A DNA stretch of 64,000 nt from Liolophura sinensis (taxonomy: Eukaryota; Mollusca; Polyplacophora; Chitonida; Chitonidae). The notes below the pieces were generated by a model, which was given only the letters and a program-made list of their open reading frames with translations, had not been told where the DNA came from and did not search any database. Of the stretch, positions 48,789 to 59,630 are shown piece after piece. The translations under genes and the position numbers were made by a program. The stretch's first letter is position 1. Each line of letters opens with the position of its first letter. Where the stretch lies: assembly GCF_032854445.1 (NCBI RefSeq), contig NC_088300.1, positions 24,535,608 to 24,599,607 of the forward strand, written 5' to 3'.

Positions 48789-51700
48789 CATTAATCCAGC
48801 ACTAACACAGTTAGGCTCCGACATCGAGCTCAAGCTCCGGAATATTAGTAACTTAAGTCATACATTTACTTTATGTATACGTGGGATTTGAAACCATGGT
48901 CCGTCGGCACATGTCCACGGGAATGAAGAAAAGGAATTCCGTATTTGAAACGGTTATGTTACAGGGCAAGCGTATACGATCTACGTCGGGGAATCGTTTT
49001 GATCTGCCGCTTTTGCTGTCATAATGTGTGCACTATATAGATCAGGTTGCAATGGCTCTAACTTTATGTCTCCTACGTCTTAAGGCATTACTACCAATCA
49101 TTTCTCAGAGGTCAATTATTTTCCAAAATTGTTGACTTTATGGAACATCATGCAGCAGCCACTGAACACTAAATCTCATACCCGGTTAATCGGAGTTAAA
49201 TTTATCAGCTCTGAATGTTTAAGTTTACCTGTAAAGTCAAAGCGTTGTAGTTTAAACCAAATATAGGCTTCTACAGTGCGCACGACACAATCGTGTCTAA
49301 TGGTCGCAATAAACAACGGCACGTGTCCCAGCGATAAATCATTGTAACGTCTGTCACAAACACAGTCAAGCAAAGGGTCTGGTACGGTAATCGGCCCCAG
49401 AGAGGTACGATAAGAAAGTGCAAATTTAAAAATCCCAGCACAATTCTGTGAATTTCGGAATCATAAGTATAAAACCAGTATCGAAGCACGCATGCAAGTT
49501 ATAATGCTATAAAAAAGACTTAGTAATAACCCTTCGAAAAAGCACTCTCGATCAAAAACGCCAGTTTTTCGTTCAAACGAGGCATGAAGATCAACGTTAA
49601 CCAGAAAAATATCTTTACTGAAAGTTTCATGTGTGTATTTCTACGTGCTGTCAAAGTTTCGTTTTGGTTAAGGTTTGTCTTCAAATGTAAAACATAAACT
49701 TTGCAATATGATGAGTTTTGTCATATTTTAGCAAGTTTAAAAGCTTATTTCTTGGTCTATCAGGCACGCTCCACAATACAGTGGACTAACGAAGTCGATG
49801 CGGAGAAACGGTTGTATATCGAGGAAGAGTTCGAATCTTTGTAGCACTTTTTTTCCTTTGGAAACATACTTTTGCATGAGTACAGATAAAGGACGCCTCA
49901 CATTAAATAAGTGTTGTCATGAATTAGAATGGATAAGCTGTGGTATTACGTAACATTTGGCTACTATAGCGATATTATACGAGAATCCTGTTTGAGAGCA
50001 CATGTGGTCCACTATCATTATGCGTTATATTGACATGTTATGCGTAGAAACTGTTTTAGGTAGAAACTTACATTTATTATATATTTATTTAACTGCTTGT
50101 TGCATAACTGCGTGATCAAGAATTTTTCAGAAAATTACATTTGTAGAGCAGTGATTTTCTCACATTTCAGTGTGACTGGTACGGCTACAATTTTTCGATT
50201 GTATGACGTATACATCGCTTTAGTGCATGTTTGGAGCTTTATAAGCCGCATGCTTGCCATATAAGAGGATGAGACAAATAAAACAGAACTGAAAAGAGAA
50301 GTAACCTTAAGAGCGTGTCAGCAGCTATCACTCACAGCTATAGTCAGTTTCGCTACTCGAGGTCCACAGTTTCTTGCACTGGGGCCGATTCCCCGCCTTA
50401 TCATACCAGGTCCTTTGTTCATTTTATGTGAATTTTATAAGACACTTGATAAGGACTAACGCGTAAGTCCAAATCCTAGAAAAATACATACAAAAACTAG
50501 AACTGAGCCGAAAAATGGGCTGTCGGCAAACCGTACCTCATCTTTTGTTTATCCCAAACAGTCATTTGTGCGCATGCGTACTGGGGCGCAATCGAAATCA
50601 CTATCTTGCTTCTTGCATCATACATACACGTAGGTCTATACTGCCTATACATGCATATTCATATGCAAGTTTTCCATAATAACATTGCGCCGTCAGGATT
50701 GCTTCTTTACGCTATACTTGTAGGCTACTTATGATACGGTCATATTTTCGTGTGGTATATAGCTGTAACTATGACTATAAACTATGACTATGACTAAACT
50801 ATAACTATGACTATAAATGACTATCCTCCTTATCTGGAATATGTATTCTCATGCGCAGTTGCGAGAGAAAGGTTAACACGTGGGCGGCGTCAGGACATCA
50901 GATTGGAGACGAAAGGGGATTTCCAACAACCTAGTTAATCATGCCAAAGGCAGTAACGCGTATCTGTAGATACAGAAAGTAGGTCATGTCAACAGACATT
51001 TGCTAAGGACAACTGTTCGCATATACACTATATAGAACGAAGGGGGTATATATAATTTTTTTTTCACTTACTTCCTTAAACCACGCATTTAAACAAATGT
51101 TTATGATGACAACTTTTTGTTTCCGGTTTGACACCATTATACTTTTTTTTTGGAAAAAAGCCCGTTTTTTGTGTGAATAATATATTATAACGTGCTGTGA
51201 GTGGAACATATACCGTATATGGTATGCAGAGCTTGACCAGGGCGCTTCTGGTAATCACGTGACAAGGGGAATCCCCTGATAAACTGCCAGTTCTAGCTAA
51301 TAAATGGTGTCATGTCTAAGCTTCTGTCATGTTCTTGGAAACTCTTCGCCGGAGAAGATTGGCTGTGCGTCTGTCGACCAGAAAGATTTACATACACAGG
51401 CGAAAGAAAGAGGTATACCAAGTGAGCGAAAGTTCCACGCTCCACTGTAGAGGTACTCAACTGAAACCAGTATACTAACCTTATCATAGGTAGGCATATT
51501 TCAGTTTCGAGATTTTAAAATCAATGTTCAGTTTAAAGAGAAAATGTTGTTTCATTGTAGTACAACTAACTTAGTCTGCAAGACAACCGGGGTCAACTCC
51601 CTGTAGTCATTTAACGGAGCCATTTAACGGAGCCATTTAACGGAGCCATTTAACGATGACTATGAAGGCTCATATTCTTTGGACGTATTAAAGACAAGGT

Positions 51701-51829
51701 TATCAACACAAGTATTCAGATAACATAATAGTCCTTTGACAGGCGTATAATTTTGTGAAATATGAAAAATGCTTATTAATAATGTAGCTTTACTGTGTAT
51801 CCACTGAAGAGACTATATAGGAAAGTGAG

Positions 51830-51837
51830 TATATAAG
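51830..51837 (+). promoter_or_regulatory. Candidate TATA box upstream of gene B
   Basis: TATATAAG is a strong match to a TATA box. It lies 576 bp upstream of the gene B start codon, so transcription would begin near 51862. This requires a 5'UTR intron ending at 52383, or an unspliced leader running through the SINE at 52155-52364. Other TATA-like strings occur in this AT-rich DNA, so support is modest. Confidence 0.25.
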
Positions 51838-52154
51838 CACACATACAGCCGCGCATACCTGTATGATTTGGCCAGGTGCCAGCCTGGTCCGTGTACAGTC
51901 ACCCCCAACTAGGATATTATCTGATCGTTTCTTTGAAACGCCTACTTACATTATACTAAATCTTCCCTAGGCCTTGTTTGCCTGTGTGTGACACAGACAC
52001 CATATGAAAGATGATTACCGTCAGGTGATTTCGTTGACAGTATCGGTTTAGGCCAGGATAACGTAGGTATACTTGCTTTTTTTGGCCAGCATACATTCTC
52101 TAGTTTAAAATAATGCGCTAGCTATATAACGACAATACTAATTCGGTATACTAG

Positions 52155-52364
52155 GAGGCCTCCATGAGACCACCCAAGTGGTCGCTGTGAGTTCAAGTCC
52201 AGCTCATGCTGGCTTCCTCTCCCGTTGTACGTGAGAAGGTCTGCCAACAACCTGTGGATGGTCGTCGGTTTCAAGCCCTGTTTTCTCCCACCATAATGCT
52301 GGCCGCCGTTTTATAAGTGAAATATTCTTGAGTACGGCGTAAAACACCAATCAAATAAATAACT
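52155..52364 (+). mobile_element. SINE family A abutting gene B exon 1
   Basis: GAGGCCTCC is followed by a deletion of most of the tRNA-like head, then GGTCGCTGTGAGTTCAAGTCC and the full body to CAAATAAATAA. Its tail ends about 19 bp before the AG at 52382-52383, so it lies in the 5'UTR intron or the leader of gene B. Confidence 0.82.
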
Positions 52365-52392
52365 AGCATATTTTCTGTTTCAGACGCTATAT

Positions 52393-52424
52393 ATGAGTAT
52401 ATGAGATGTCCCTTGACAGCCTAG
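52393..52424 (+). promoter_or_regulatory. Two overlapping upstream ORFs at the gene B start
   Basis: ATG at 52393 opens a 3-codon ORF ending TGA at 52404. ATG at 52401 opens a 7-codon ORF ending TAG at 52424, overlapping the main start at 52406 in another frame. If these are in the mature 5'UTR they would reduce or condition initiation at 52406. ATF4 and ATF5 mRNAs are known to use an overlapping uORF for stress control; the link here is inference. Confidence 0.45.
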
Positions 52425-52594
52425 TTATTGACAGCAGTATGGCGTACAGTGATCAAGACAATCAGAACTTCTGTATAGACGTGAACTTCCTCCCTGCCAT
52501 CGTAAAAGCGGAAGTGAAGCAGAGGATTAACAGAAGGCGAACTGCAGAAAATAGAGAGGAACTTATAGTGGATTTGACCCCTAGAACGGAAGAG
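52406..52594 (+). CDS. Gene B coding exon 1
   Basis: This exon gives 63 codons, phase 0, with donor GTAAGC at 52595. It is shorter than gene A exon 1 but keeps the helix followed by Arg-rich NRRRTAENREEL, which parallels RERRQASGKEEL of gene A. That match is what ties the two N-termini together. Confidence 0.83.
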
Positions 52595-55500
52595 GTAAGC
52601 ATCGCTACATTGGCACCAGTCTCTAATGTCATGGTGCATCTTAAAGGGAAAGAAAGTTAAAGAAAGTCACCTAAAGTTCATTATATACGGGTTGAAATTT
52701 GAAGACTCGACATCGATTTCTTCTGCGACCTTGCCGTGCTTGTGCACCATATACTTGGCAGGTTTCTTGGTGATATCTTTGCGTGTGTTATGGGCGTTAT
52801 CTCCCATTCCACGTGCCTTTTCCTAAACTTTCCTAAAACTAGTAGACTATTAAACATTTCTTGACGATGTACCATGAAAAAAAAATCCCGGATGGAATAC
52901 TGGCATTGGTACAATTGTCGTAAGTCGATACACAGGGCGCGGGGTAGGTAAAAAGCGAGATCTGAAAAAAATATCATCGTTAATATAACATGGGGCCTCG
53001 CTGATCTCCGGCTTGCTCCGACTATCAGGCCCTTGACCAATGCATGAGGTGGCATGTTCGAATCCAGCTCTTGTCTTTCCGTCAGGAGGTTTGTCAGACA
53101 CCTGGCGAAGGTCTGACTTTTCCTCTGGGCACTCCTCTTTCCTCCACCTACAAAGCTAACCGTCGTAACATATAAATGAAAAATTTTCGAGCACGGTGTT
53201 ACAAACCAATCAAACAAATAAATAAATAAACAAATAAATAAATAAGAAAAGCACTGTGTTACATACTATGTACAGGAATTTAAAACCCCATACTAAAATT
53301 AATATGGCTGAAATAAAAGTCACATATATACGTATAACGTCAATATTTCAAATCAAAGTGTATTTGAAATGAAATGAGTTATACAGGTATAACATTTGTA
53401 GAATGTTTACTTTATATCCTTCCCTCTACCGACCTCTGACTCTTTTTGCCCATAGCTGGTATGCAAGACAAACTTTATTTCGTGCCTTCTTGGAATTCTT
53501 ATATAGAAATGAATGTGGACGGTGCAATTGTAAAAGTAAATGTTACTGATAACGGACTTGAAACGAGCCTTGGTCCGTTGACTCATAGATGCTATGACTG
53601 AATAGGTGTTATATTAACCAAGTTTTCTATCACGGTCCCGTTTGAGGGCATGTTACTTTTGCGTGTTCTATATATAATATCTTAACGTAAATGCGAAAAT
53701 GCCACGGGACTTTCTAGTCTATCATATTTCACTGTGAGTATACTTTAAATTGAATGCGTGGAGCACGTCCACTGCACTGACTACAATATCTTTGAGTGCT
53801 GAAGAAAATCACCATGCAAGATTTTATGTCACGTGCTCATCAACAGGCTGTGTACAATATTTAACTTATATGATACTGAAGTAATGGATTGCAATTTGTT
53901 TGGTGCGTGAACAAATACAGAGGAAAGTACAGCGATAAATGTTTGGATGCAGATAATATTCCGAACAAATAGATCTTATAGCGTCTCACTTCTCATTCGA
54001 AAAGGGAAGCAAGGTGTTAAAGTATTCGTGAATTCATCATTTCTGGAGTGCTAAATTTTCTAACATGGTATGCATTTATCGCCACAATTAAAAGTTTAAA
54101 TTGTCATCCAGGAGAGCGAACTGAAAAAGTGATCCTTGTGAATGTGGAATGAGTTATATATGATATATGTCAGGTGGTTTGTCGTGTACAATTCGCAATG
54201 TTTTACTAACTCTGGCTAATCAACTGTATGTGTCTTCCTCTCCGACCGTATGTGGGTAGGCCTGTCTGCAGTTTGCGGGTGGTCGTGGGTTTTCCCCCGA
54301 GCTCTACTCAGTTTCCTCCCACCATAATACTGGCCACCGTCGTATAAGTAAAACATTCTTCGGTACTGCGTAAAACATCAATCAATTAAATAAATAAATC
54401 AATTACATAAGTAAAAAAAATAATAATAAGGAAATACACGAGGGAAAAATTTTTGGTCATATAACGAATGTTTAACGGTACATCTTGTGTATCAAGCTGT
54501 GACAATGTTGTTTGTGTTTTGTCCAGGCTCCTTCCGCCGAAGATCTGGCCATGCAGGCGGACAGGCGCAATCGCAACAACGCCGCCGCCCGGAAGTATCG
54601 ACAGAAACTCCGCCAGCGACATAGCAAAATCCAGAAGGTGGGAGGGTGGTGTATAAGCTCCTCAACCCTGATTTTTCTGACTATCGTTGAATAAGCTGTA
54701 AACTCAATTATACATATTTATTTATTCATTTGATTGGTGTTTTACGCCGTACTCAAGAATATTTTACTTATACGACGGCGGCCAGCAGTATGGTGGGTGG
54801 AAACCGGGCAGAGCTCGGGGTAAACCCACGACCATCCGCAGGTTGCTGCCAGACCCCATTATACATATACCATTGTTATAACTGACATAGCAGCTAAAGG
54901 TAACTGTAAGGAAATCTTTCACAAATTAAAACTTTTGTGAGATTGAGATGTAGTCCTGGCTCAATTTGTAGTACAGTTTAGTTGTTGCTGTGGTATATGT
55001 ATAAATGTACACATATTTTCGTTGTGGAATACTTGACAGTAGGTGGCTCAGTTATCTAGGTCAGTAGCCCATATTCCTGGAAATCCAGTATTCATTTCCG
55101 CCGTCACATGAGTGAAAAATCTTCAGCGTGGCGTTAAACATCAATCAATCAATCAAACAAATCAGTCAATCAATTTGTTATCCGTATCTGATGACAGGAT
55201 TACAACAAGCTGAAAGAAGAACGACGAGGTCTGGAGAAAGAGATCGAAGTGTTGCGCCGCGATAACCTGTTCTTATTGAGTATCTGGAAAAAACATGCGA
55301 AATCCTGTCAACTTCAGGCTCTTCGACAAATGGGTACACTGGGATCCACAATCGGACAGTATGAAACCACTGACAGTAGACCTACATTCAATAAAACAAC
55401 CGTTCATAAGGTTAACAAGCCTGAGTTTGGGGCTAACATCGGTTGTCAAGGGGTGCATTCAGAAATAAACTGGGGGTGTGAAAGGATGGACGGGGCCAGG

Positions 55501-55623
55501 GCTTCCCAACACGCTGCACGCCACGCTTCTCTGTCATCGACAGGCATGTCACCTACGCCGTCTCCGCTGGAAACGCCCCCATCGTTCGCTTTCACATATA
55601 CTCCGGAATACACAATTTTGTAA
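52406..55623 (+). CDS. Gene B: second Fos/ATF3-like bZIP transcription factor (3 coding exons)
   Basis: Joined exons 52406-52594, 54527-54637 and 55198-55623 give 241 residues. Residues 29-41 (LPAIVKAEVKQRI) align with the KEEL helix of gene A. The basic region holds N80-x7-R88 with A83-A84 and Tyr87. The zipper runs I98, L105, L112, L119, L126 at exact heptad spacing and ends in His133. About 108 further residues follow, including four SP/TP motifs at 218-228 and one TP at 235-236, which are possible proline-directed kinase targets. Introns are phase 0 at the same places as in gene A. An in-frame TGA at 52394 makes 52406 the first ATG in frame. The 5' end is uncertain: an AG at 52382-52383 after a pyrimidine tract may be the acceptor of a 5'UTR intron. 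It is a paralog of gene A, and likely nuclear. Confidence 0.87.
52992..53245 (+). mobile_element. Diverged SINE in gene B intron 1
   Basis: It starts GGGGCCTCGCTGATCTCCGGC, has a near-perfect B box GTTCGAATCC, and ends GAGCACGGTGTTACAAACC with an (AAAT)n tail. The body differs from family A in the middle (TTGTCAGACACCTGGCGAAGG). The 178-codon minus-strand frame here is an artefact. Confidence 0.7.
54232..54404 (+). mobile_element. SINE family A, 5'-truncated, gene B intron 1
   Basis: It runs from CTTCCTCTCCGACCGTATG to TACTGCGTAAAACATCAATC plus an AAATAAATAAAT tail. Confidence 0.8.
54527..54637 (+). CDS. Gene B coding exon 2 (basic region mini-exon)
   Basis: A 37-codon exon flanked by AG at 54525-54526 and GTGGGA at 54638, phase 0. 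It encodes residues 64-100, including DRRNRNNAAARKYRQK. It is GC-rich compared with its surroundings and one codon longer than exon 2 of gene A. Confidence 0.88.
54718..54857 (-). mobile_element. SINE family A, truncated, gene B intron 2, with target duplication
   Basis: The tail complement TTATTTATTCATTTGATTGG leads into GACGGCGGCCAGCAGTATGG and CCGCAGGTTGCTG. The 11-bp repeat attatacatat at 54707-54717 and 54858-54868 brackets it exactly. Confidence 0.87.
55035..55170 (+). mobile_element. Diverged short SINE, gene B intron 2
   Basis: GGTGGCTCAGTTATCTAGG looks like an A box. It ends CCGTCACATGAGTGAAAAAT and GTGGCGTTAAACATC with a (CAAT)n tail. It appears to be a short relative sharing the 3' end of families A and B. 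Confidence 0.5.
55198..55623 (+). CDS. Gene B coding exon 3 (zipper plus long C-terminus)
   Basis: This exon encodes residues 101-241 and a TAA stop. It opens DYNKLKEERRGLEKEIEVL and continues the zipper to His133. The C-terminal extension is Ser/Thr/Gly-rich, with the cluster SPTPSPLETPP at 218-228. No further domain was recognised. Gene A has no counterpart to this extension. Confidence 0.87.
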   Translation, partial: DYNKLKEERRGLEKEIEVLRRDNLFLLSIWKKHAKSCQLQALRQMGTLGSTIGQYETTDSRPTFNKTTVHKVNKPEFGANIGCQGVHSEINWGCERMDGARASQHAARHASLSSTGMSPTPSPLETPPSFAFTYTPEYTIL

Positions 55624-55747
55624 TGTGTAATGGTTACAAACATCTGGTTAGTGCTTGTATCAAGACAGTTTTATGATATAACCCATGATATTATTCCCTA
55701 TATGAATGTACCAAATTTGTTTGGAAATTGTGCTGTTCCACAACATT

Positions 55748-55970
<223 letters not shown>

Positions 55971-56618
55971 TGAATTATACCTTTCCATACGGGATTTATT
56001 TTATTGAATTGCACCATTACCTCAGGTCACTGATATATACGGTAATATTTTAAAGTATACAACTCATTATGCAAAATATTTAGTTCTTGCCGGTGGTTTT
56101 CTTTCGCATTATTTACGTGATATAAAGGAGATAAAATATATGTTAGGCTCATATCTAACTTTCAAATGTATTTGTTTATTCAGGTGCGAGAATTTTTTAT
56201 GTACTTATGAATTTTTGTTACTGGTCAAATCAAAATTTTGGAAATTTTTGTGCCTAACTGTGGTGACTGGCATGACTCACGACCGCTATCTACGAACGAA
56301 GTTATGTTGTTACATGGATACGGCATTGTATTTTGTGTTATCGACTGAAGTATCTTAATTATACAAAGCGTGACTCTATGACTCTCAAGAAATGTGCAAA
56401 TCTTACTTGCCATTTTATTTCAACTGGAATTTTTTGTGTATTAGTATATGTAATTCGGAACAACATTGTTGTACACTTTTCTTAAGTAGACAGCAAACGA
56501 CATTTTGTCTAAAAAGTTATCGTAATTGTAAGCTGTTGTACATTATTTACGATATGGAAATCTGTTTTGTCAGCTCATAAATTTCCACTTGCTTATAGTT
56601 CATGATGGTGAGACGTCT

Positions 56619-56624
56619 ATTAAA
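56619..56624 (+). terminator. Possible poly(A) signal of gene B
   Basis: ATTAAA, the common variant hexamer, lies about 1 kb after the stop. No AATAAA was noticed nearer. The intervening 3'UTR would contain the 220-bp (TA)n tract and several ATTTA pentamers, which are typical of unstable early-response mRNAs. Confidence 0.25.
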
Positions 56625-57017
56625 CTTTCACGTACATTGTATATAGCCATGTAGAACGTAAAGGTTAGGAAGAAGTTCGTCCATTTTCAAAATGTATGTA
56701 GGTCAGGTGTGTTCTCGCTGACTCTCCAGTCTGGTTTAGCACTGGGGAGATGTTACTAAAAATAGACCTTTTTCTGAGGATTTATGGAAATTACTTTTCT
56801 TGTGCAATACACGATCGGCTCTTTTCCTGTACAATTTTACGAGAATGCATGGCAACGAGTTTGTCTAAGACAGGAGTACTTCGGGAAACGAGAGATAGGC
56901 TTTTTCTGTGATTCGATGTCCCAATCAATGTTCGTTCGAGCATAGGTGGATAACGAATCACATGGCATTCTGTCAGCTGATGTCCTTCTGTGCTAAGTAT
57001 ATAAAAAAAATCATGTC

Positions 57018-57212
57018 AGCGGTCGCTGTGAGTTCAAGTCCAGCTCATGCTGGCTTCCTCTCCGGCCGTACGTGGGAAGGTCTTGCAGCAACCTGCAGTT
57101 GGTCGTGGGTTTCCCCCAGGCTTTGCCCGGTTTCCACCCACCATAATGCTGGCCGCCGTCGTATAAGTGAAATATTCTTGAGTACGGCGTGAAACACCAA
57201 TCAAATAAATAA
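57018..57212 (+). mobile_element. SINE family A, lacking most of the tRNA head
   Basis: It starts GCGGTCGCTGTGAGTTCAAG and is otherwise complete to CACCAATCAAATAAATAAA. AAATCAT occurs near both ends and may be a short target duplication. Confidence 0.82.
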
Positions 57213-57489
57213 AGAAATCATAATAAAGTTGCGTTTATCAAAAAATTGGATGGTGTTGTTCTCAGTATATGTTGTGGATTACATAGGTCTATACATGTAA
57301 ACACAGCTTTGTGTGATATCAGATTTCTGCAAGACTGCATGAACTTCATTTTAAAATAAATTTAGAGCTCTTATTGCACTAATGCGTGGCCTCTATCGGC
57401 GCCGCAGTCACGAGAGCAGTCGAACAAGGTGTACTATGGCATCTAACGGTAAATTTTCAGACGTATAGTAGATTCTGGCCAGAAAGTAT

Positions 57490-57790
57490 TATGGATCCAG
57501 GGTCTTGTCAAGATTTAATATTTGTGTATTCCGATCGAGGAACACCCAGAGGTGAAACAAGAGCTAACACGACATGTAACAATACAGTTCCATCGATCAA
57601 GATTCGGATTTTTTTCAGAAACTGTTACATACAGAATCATGACCAAGTTTTAACATTTTTGTACGCAGATGGAGGAACAAGCCGACGGGCAGACAAACCA
57701 GCATGCATACCTTGAGTTCCTATCAGAAAACACGAGTTCTATGACCATGTGAAGGTTTAACATTTCTGCACAGACAAATGAGAGACAAAT
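57490..57790. repeat. Degenerate direct repeats
   Basis: GTCAAGATTTAATATTTGTG...GAGGAACACCC, GACCAAGTTTTAACATTTTT...GGAGGAACAAGCC and GACCATGTGAAGGTTTAACAT follow one another, suggesting an eroded tandem array. The 109-codon frame is read through it. Confidence 0.45.
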
Positions 57791-58499
57791 GTACAAACTG
57801 GCAGAAAAATTAAATATAGAACCTCACAAATATATGATATATGTGTCTACAGCTGCCAATTCAGTATCTAAATCATATACAAGCCACGACTATACCTGAT
57901 CACTTTGTTGGCCGGCCTGGGGTTTACATTCAAAATGTCTTCGGTCATATCCCTTCTCACTATTCACTTCTCTCTCCGACCAGTTCTTACCTTATATACA
58001 TGAACCATGTACTTGCGTCCTATGCAGGACACCAAGATAGTGTTTTAAAATCTAAATCCTGATCCGACCTATATCGTGGTGTGTAAAGACAATTAAACCC
58101 TTAAAAATGTAAGGATTTGTGTTAAACTGTCAATCCTGTTTTAAGTATATTCAGTTGACTGCATGACATATCGGCCCCATCAAGAGTTTATCGAGCGAAA
58201 CAAACACACAGATTTACACACCAATATGTCATAGTACTATAGTCACAGAACTATAGCAGGGAACTGTTTTCCTATGCAAACGTGATTGTTCATAACCCGC
58301 CAAGGAATTTCAAGGATGTCAGTCTGACTTATTCAGTCACCATTAATAAGATTTAACCTGGAATAGATTTCACCGCACAATGGTGACTGACCATCAAGGC
58401 CCCCTTGGAATCCGGTGTACTACGTCACCAGTTTGCCCACAAATTACTTTATCTTCAGTTTCCTGTCTGCCGCCATTATTCAGATGTGTACAGAGGCTA

Positions 58500-59630
58500 A
58501 ACACACGTGGCAGTGTACAGCTACAACACACAACCAAGCTGTCAGTCTGGTTTCAGATTTATACAAGCTAATTCTGAGATATAGCCTAGAGAAGATAATA
58601 TCTTGGTTTGAGCAGAAAGACAATCCAAAATGAGGGTATAAAATTATAACACACAACAAAACTCTCAAGTTAATTTCAGATTTCCATCAGGAACAAATTA
58701 CTAAGCTATACGCCAGACAAGATCAGTGTGACAGTATACAGCCACAGAACTCGTCACCGTGGCGTCAGATTTCCACCTGTCACCAATACTGAGATATAGC
58801 CCAGACAATACAAACGTGACAGTATACGATCACAGAACTCGTCACCCTAGCGTCAGATTTCCACCTGTTACCAATACTGAGATATAGCCTAGACAAGACA
58901 AAAGTGACAGTATACAACCACAGAACTGTGCCTATTAAAATTGTCACCCTAGCGTCAAATTTCCACCTGTCACCAATACTGAGTAATAGCCTAGTCAAGA
59001 CAAACGTGACAGTATACAACCACAGAACTGTGCCTATTAAAATTGTCACCCTAGCGTCAGATTTCCACCAGCCACCAATACGGAGATATAGCCTAGACAG
59101 GACCATATATTCCAGACAAGACAAATGTGACAGTACACAACCACAGAACTATGCTTATCAAAACTGTCATCCTAGCGTCAAATTTACACCTGTCACCAAC
59201 ACTGAGTAATAGCCTAGACAAGACAAACGTGACAGTATACAACAGCAGAACTATGCTTATCAAAATTGTCACCCTAGCGTCAAATTTCCACCTGTGCCCA
59301 ACACTGAGTAATGGCCTAGACAAGACAAACGTGACAGTATACAACCACAGAACTATGCTTATCAAAATTGTCACCCTAGCGTCAAATTTCCACCTGTCAC
59401 CAACACTGAGTAATAGCCTAGACAAGACAAACGTGACAGTATACAGCCACAGAACTATGCTTATCAAAATTGTCACCGTAGCGTCAAATTTCCACCTGTC
59501 ACCAACACTGAGTAATAGCCTAGACAAGACAAAGGTGACAGTATACAACAACAGAACTATGCTTATCAAAATTGTCACCCTGGCGACAAATTTCCACCTG
59601 TCACCAAGACTGAGATACATGTACGTGTAT
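58500..59630. repeat. 88/102-bp tandem array, about 9 clear copies plus eroded ones
   Basis: GTGACAGTATACAACCACAG anchors fall at 58728, 58816, 58904, 59006, 59127, 59229, 59331, 59433 and 59535. The first two steps are 88 bp, the rest 102 bp, with one 121-bp step carrying a 19-bp insertion. The longer unit gains about 14 bp (around TGTGCCTATTAAAA). Eroded copies start near 58500. Confidence 0.93.

Larger units (their letters stand above)
47701..52154. other. Non-coding tract upstream of gene B
   Basis: No gene was recognised. It contains SINE remnants at 48.6-48.8 kb, a CTATGACTATAAA-type short repeat at 50768-50825, and four tandem copies of a 15-bp phrase (CATTTAACGGAGC) at 51607-51655. 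Confidence 0.5.
52595..54526 (+). other. Gene B intron 1
   Basis: A 1,932-bp intron from GTAAGC to acceptor TTTGTCCAG. It contains two SINE copies in sense orientation (about 52992-53245 and 54232-54404). The rest is AT-rich with no recognised feature. Confidence 0.82.
54638..55197 (+). other. Gene B intron 2
   Basis: A 560-bp intron from GTGGGA to acceptor ATGACAG. About half of it is SINE sequence: an antisense truncated copy (54718-54857) and a sense fragment (about 55035-55170). The latter ends about 27 bp before the acceptor. Confidence 0.82.

Noticed and set aside
49770-49845. Exon-like sequence after TTTCTTGGTCTATCAG ending ...ESL-stop
   Set aside because: The acceptor is plausible, but the ~26-residue frame has no bZIP or other motif and no partner exon.
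19000-52000. A third bZIP copy between genes A and B
   Set aside because: I looked for another NxxAAxxYR-type mini-exon with splice sites and did not see one. A translated search would settle it.
52681-53217. 178-codon minus-strand open frame
   Set aside because: It overlaps the SINE in gene B intron 1 read backwards and has no family resemblance.
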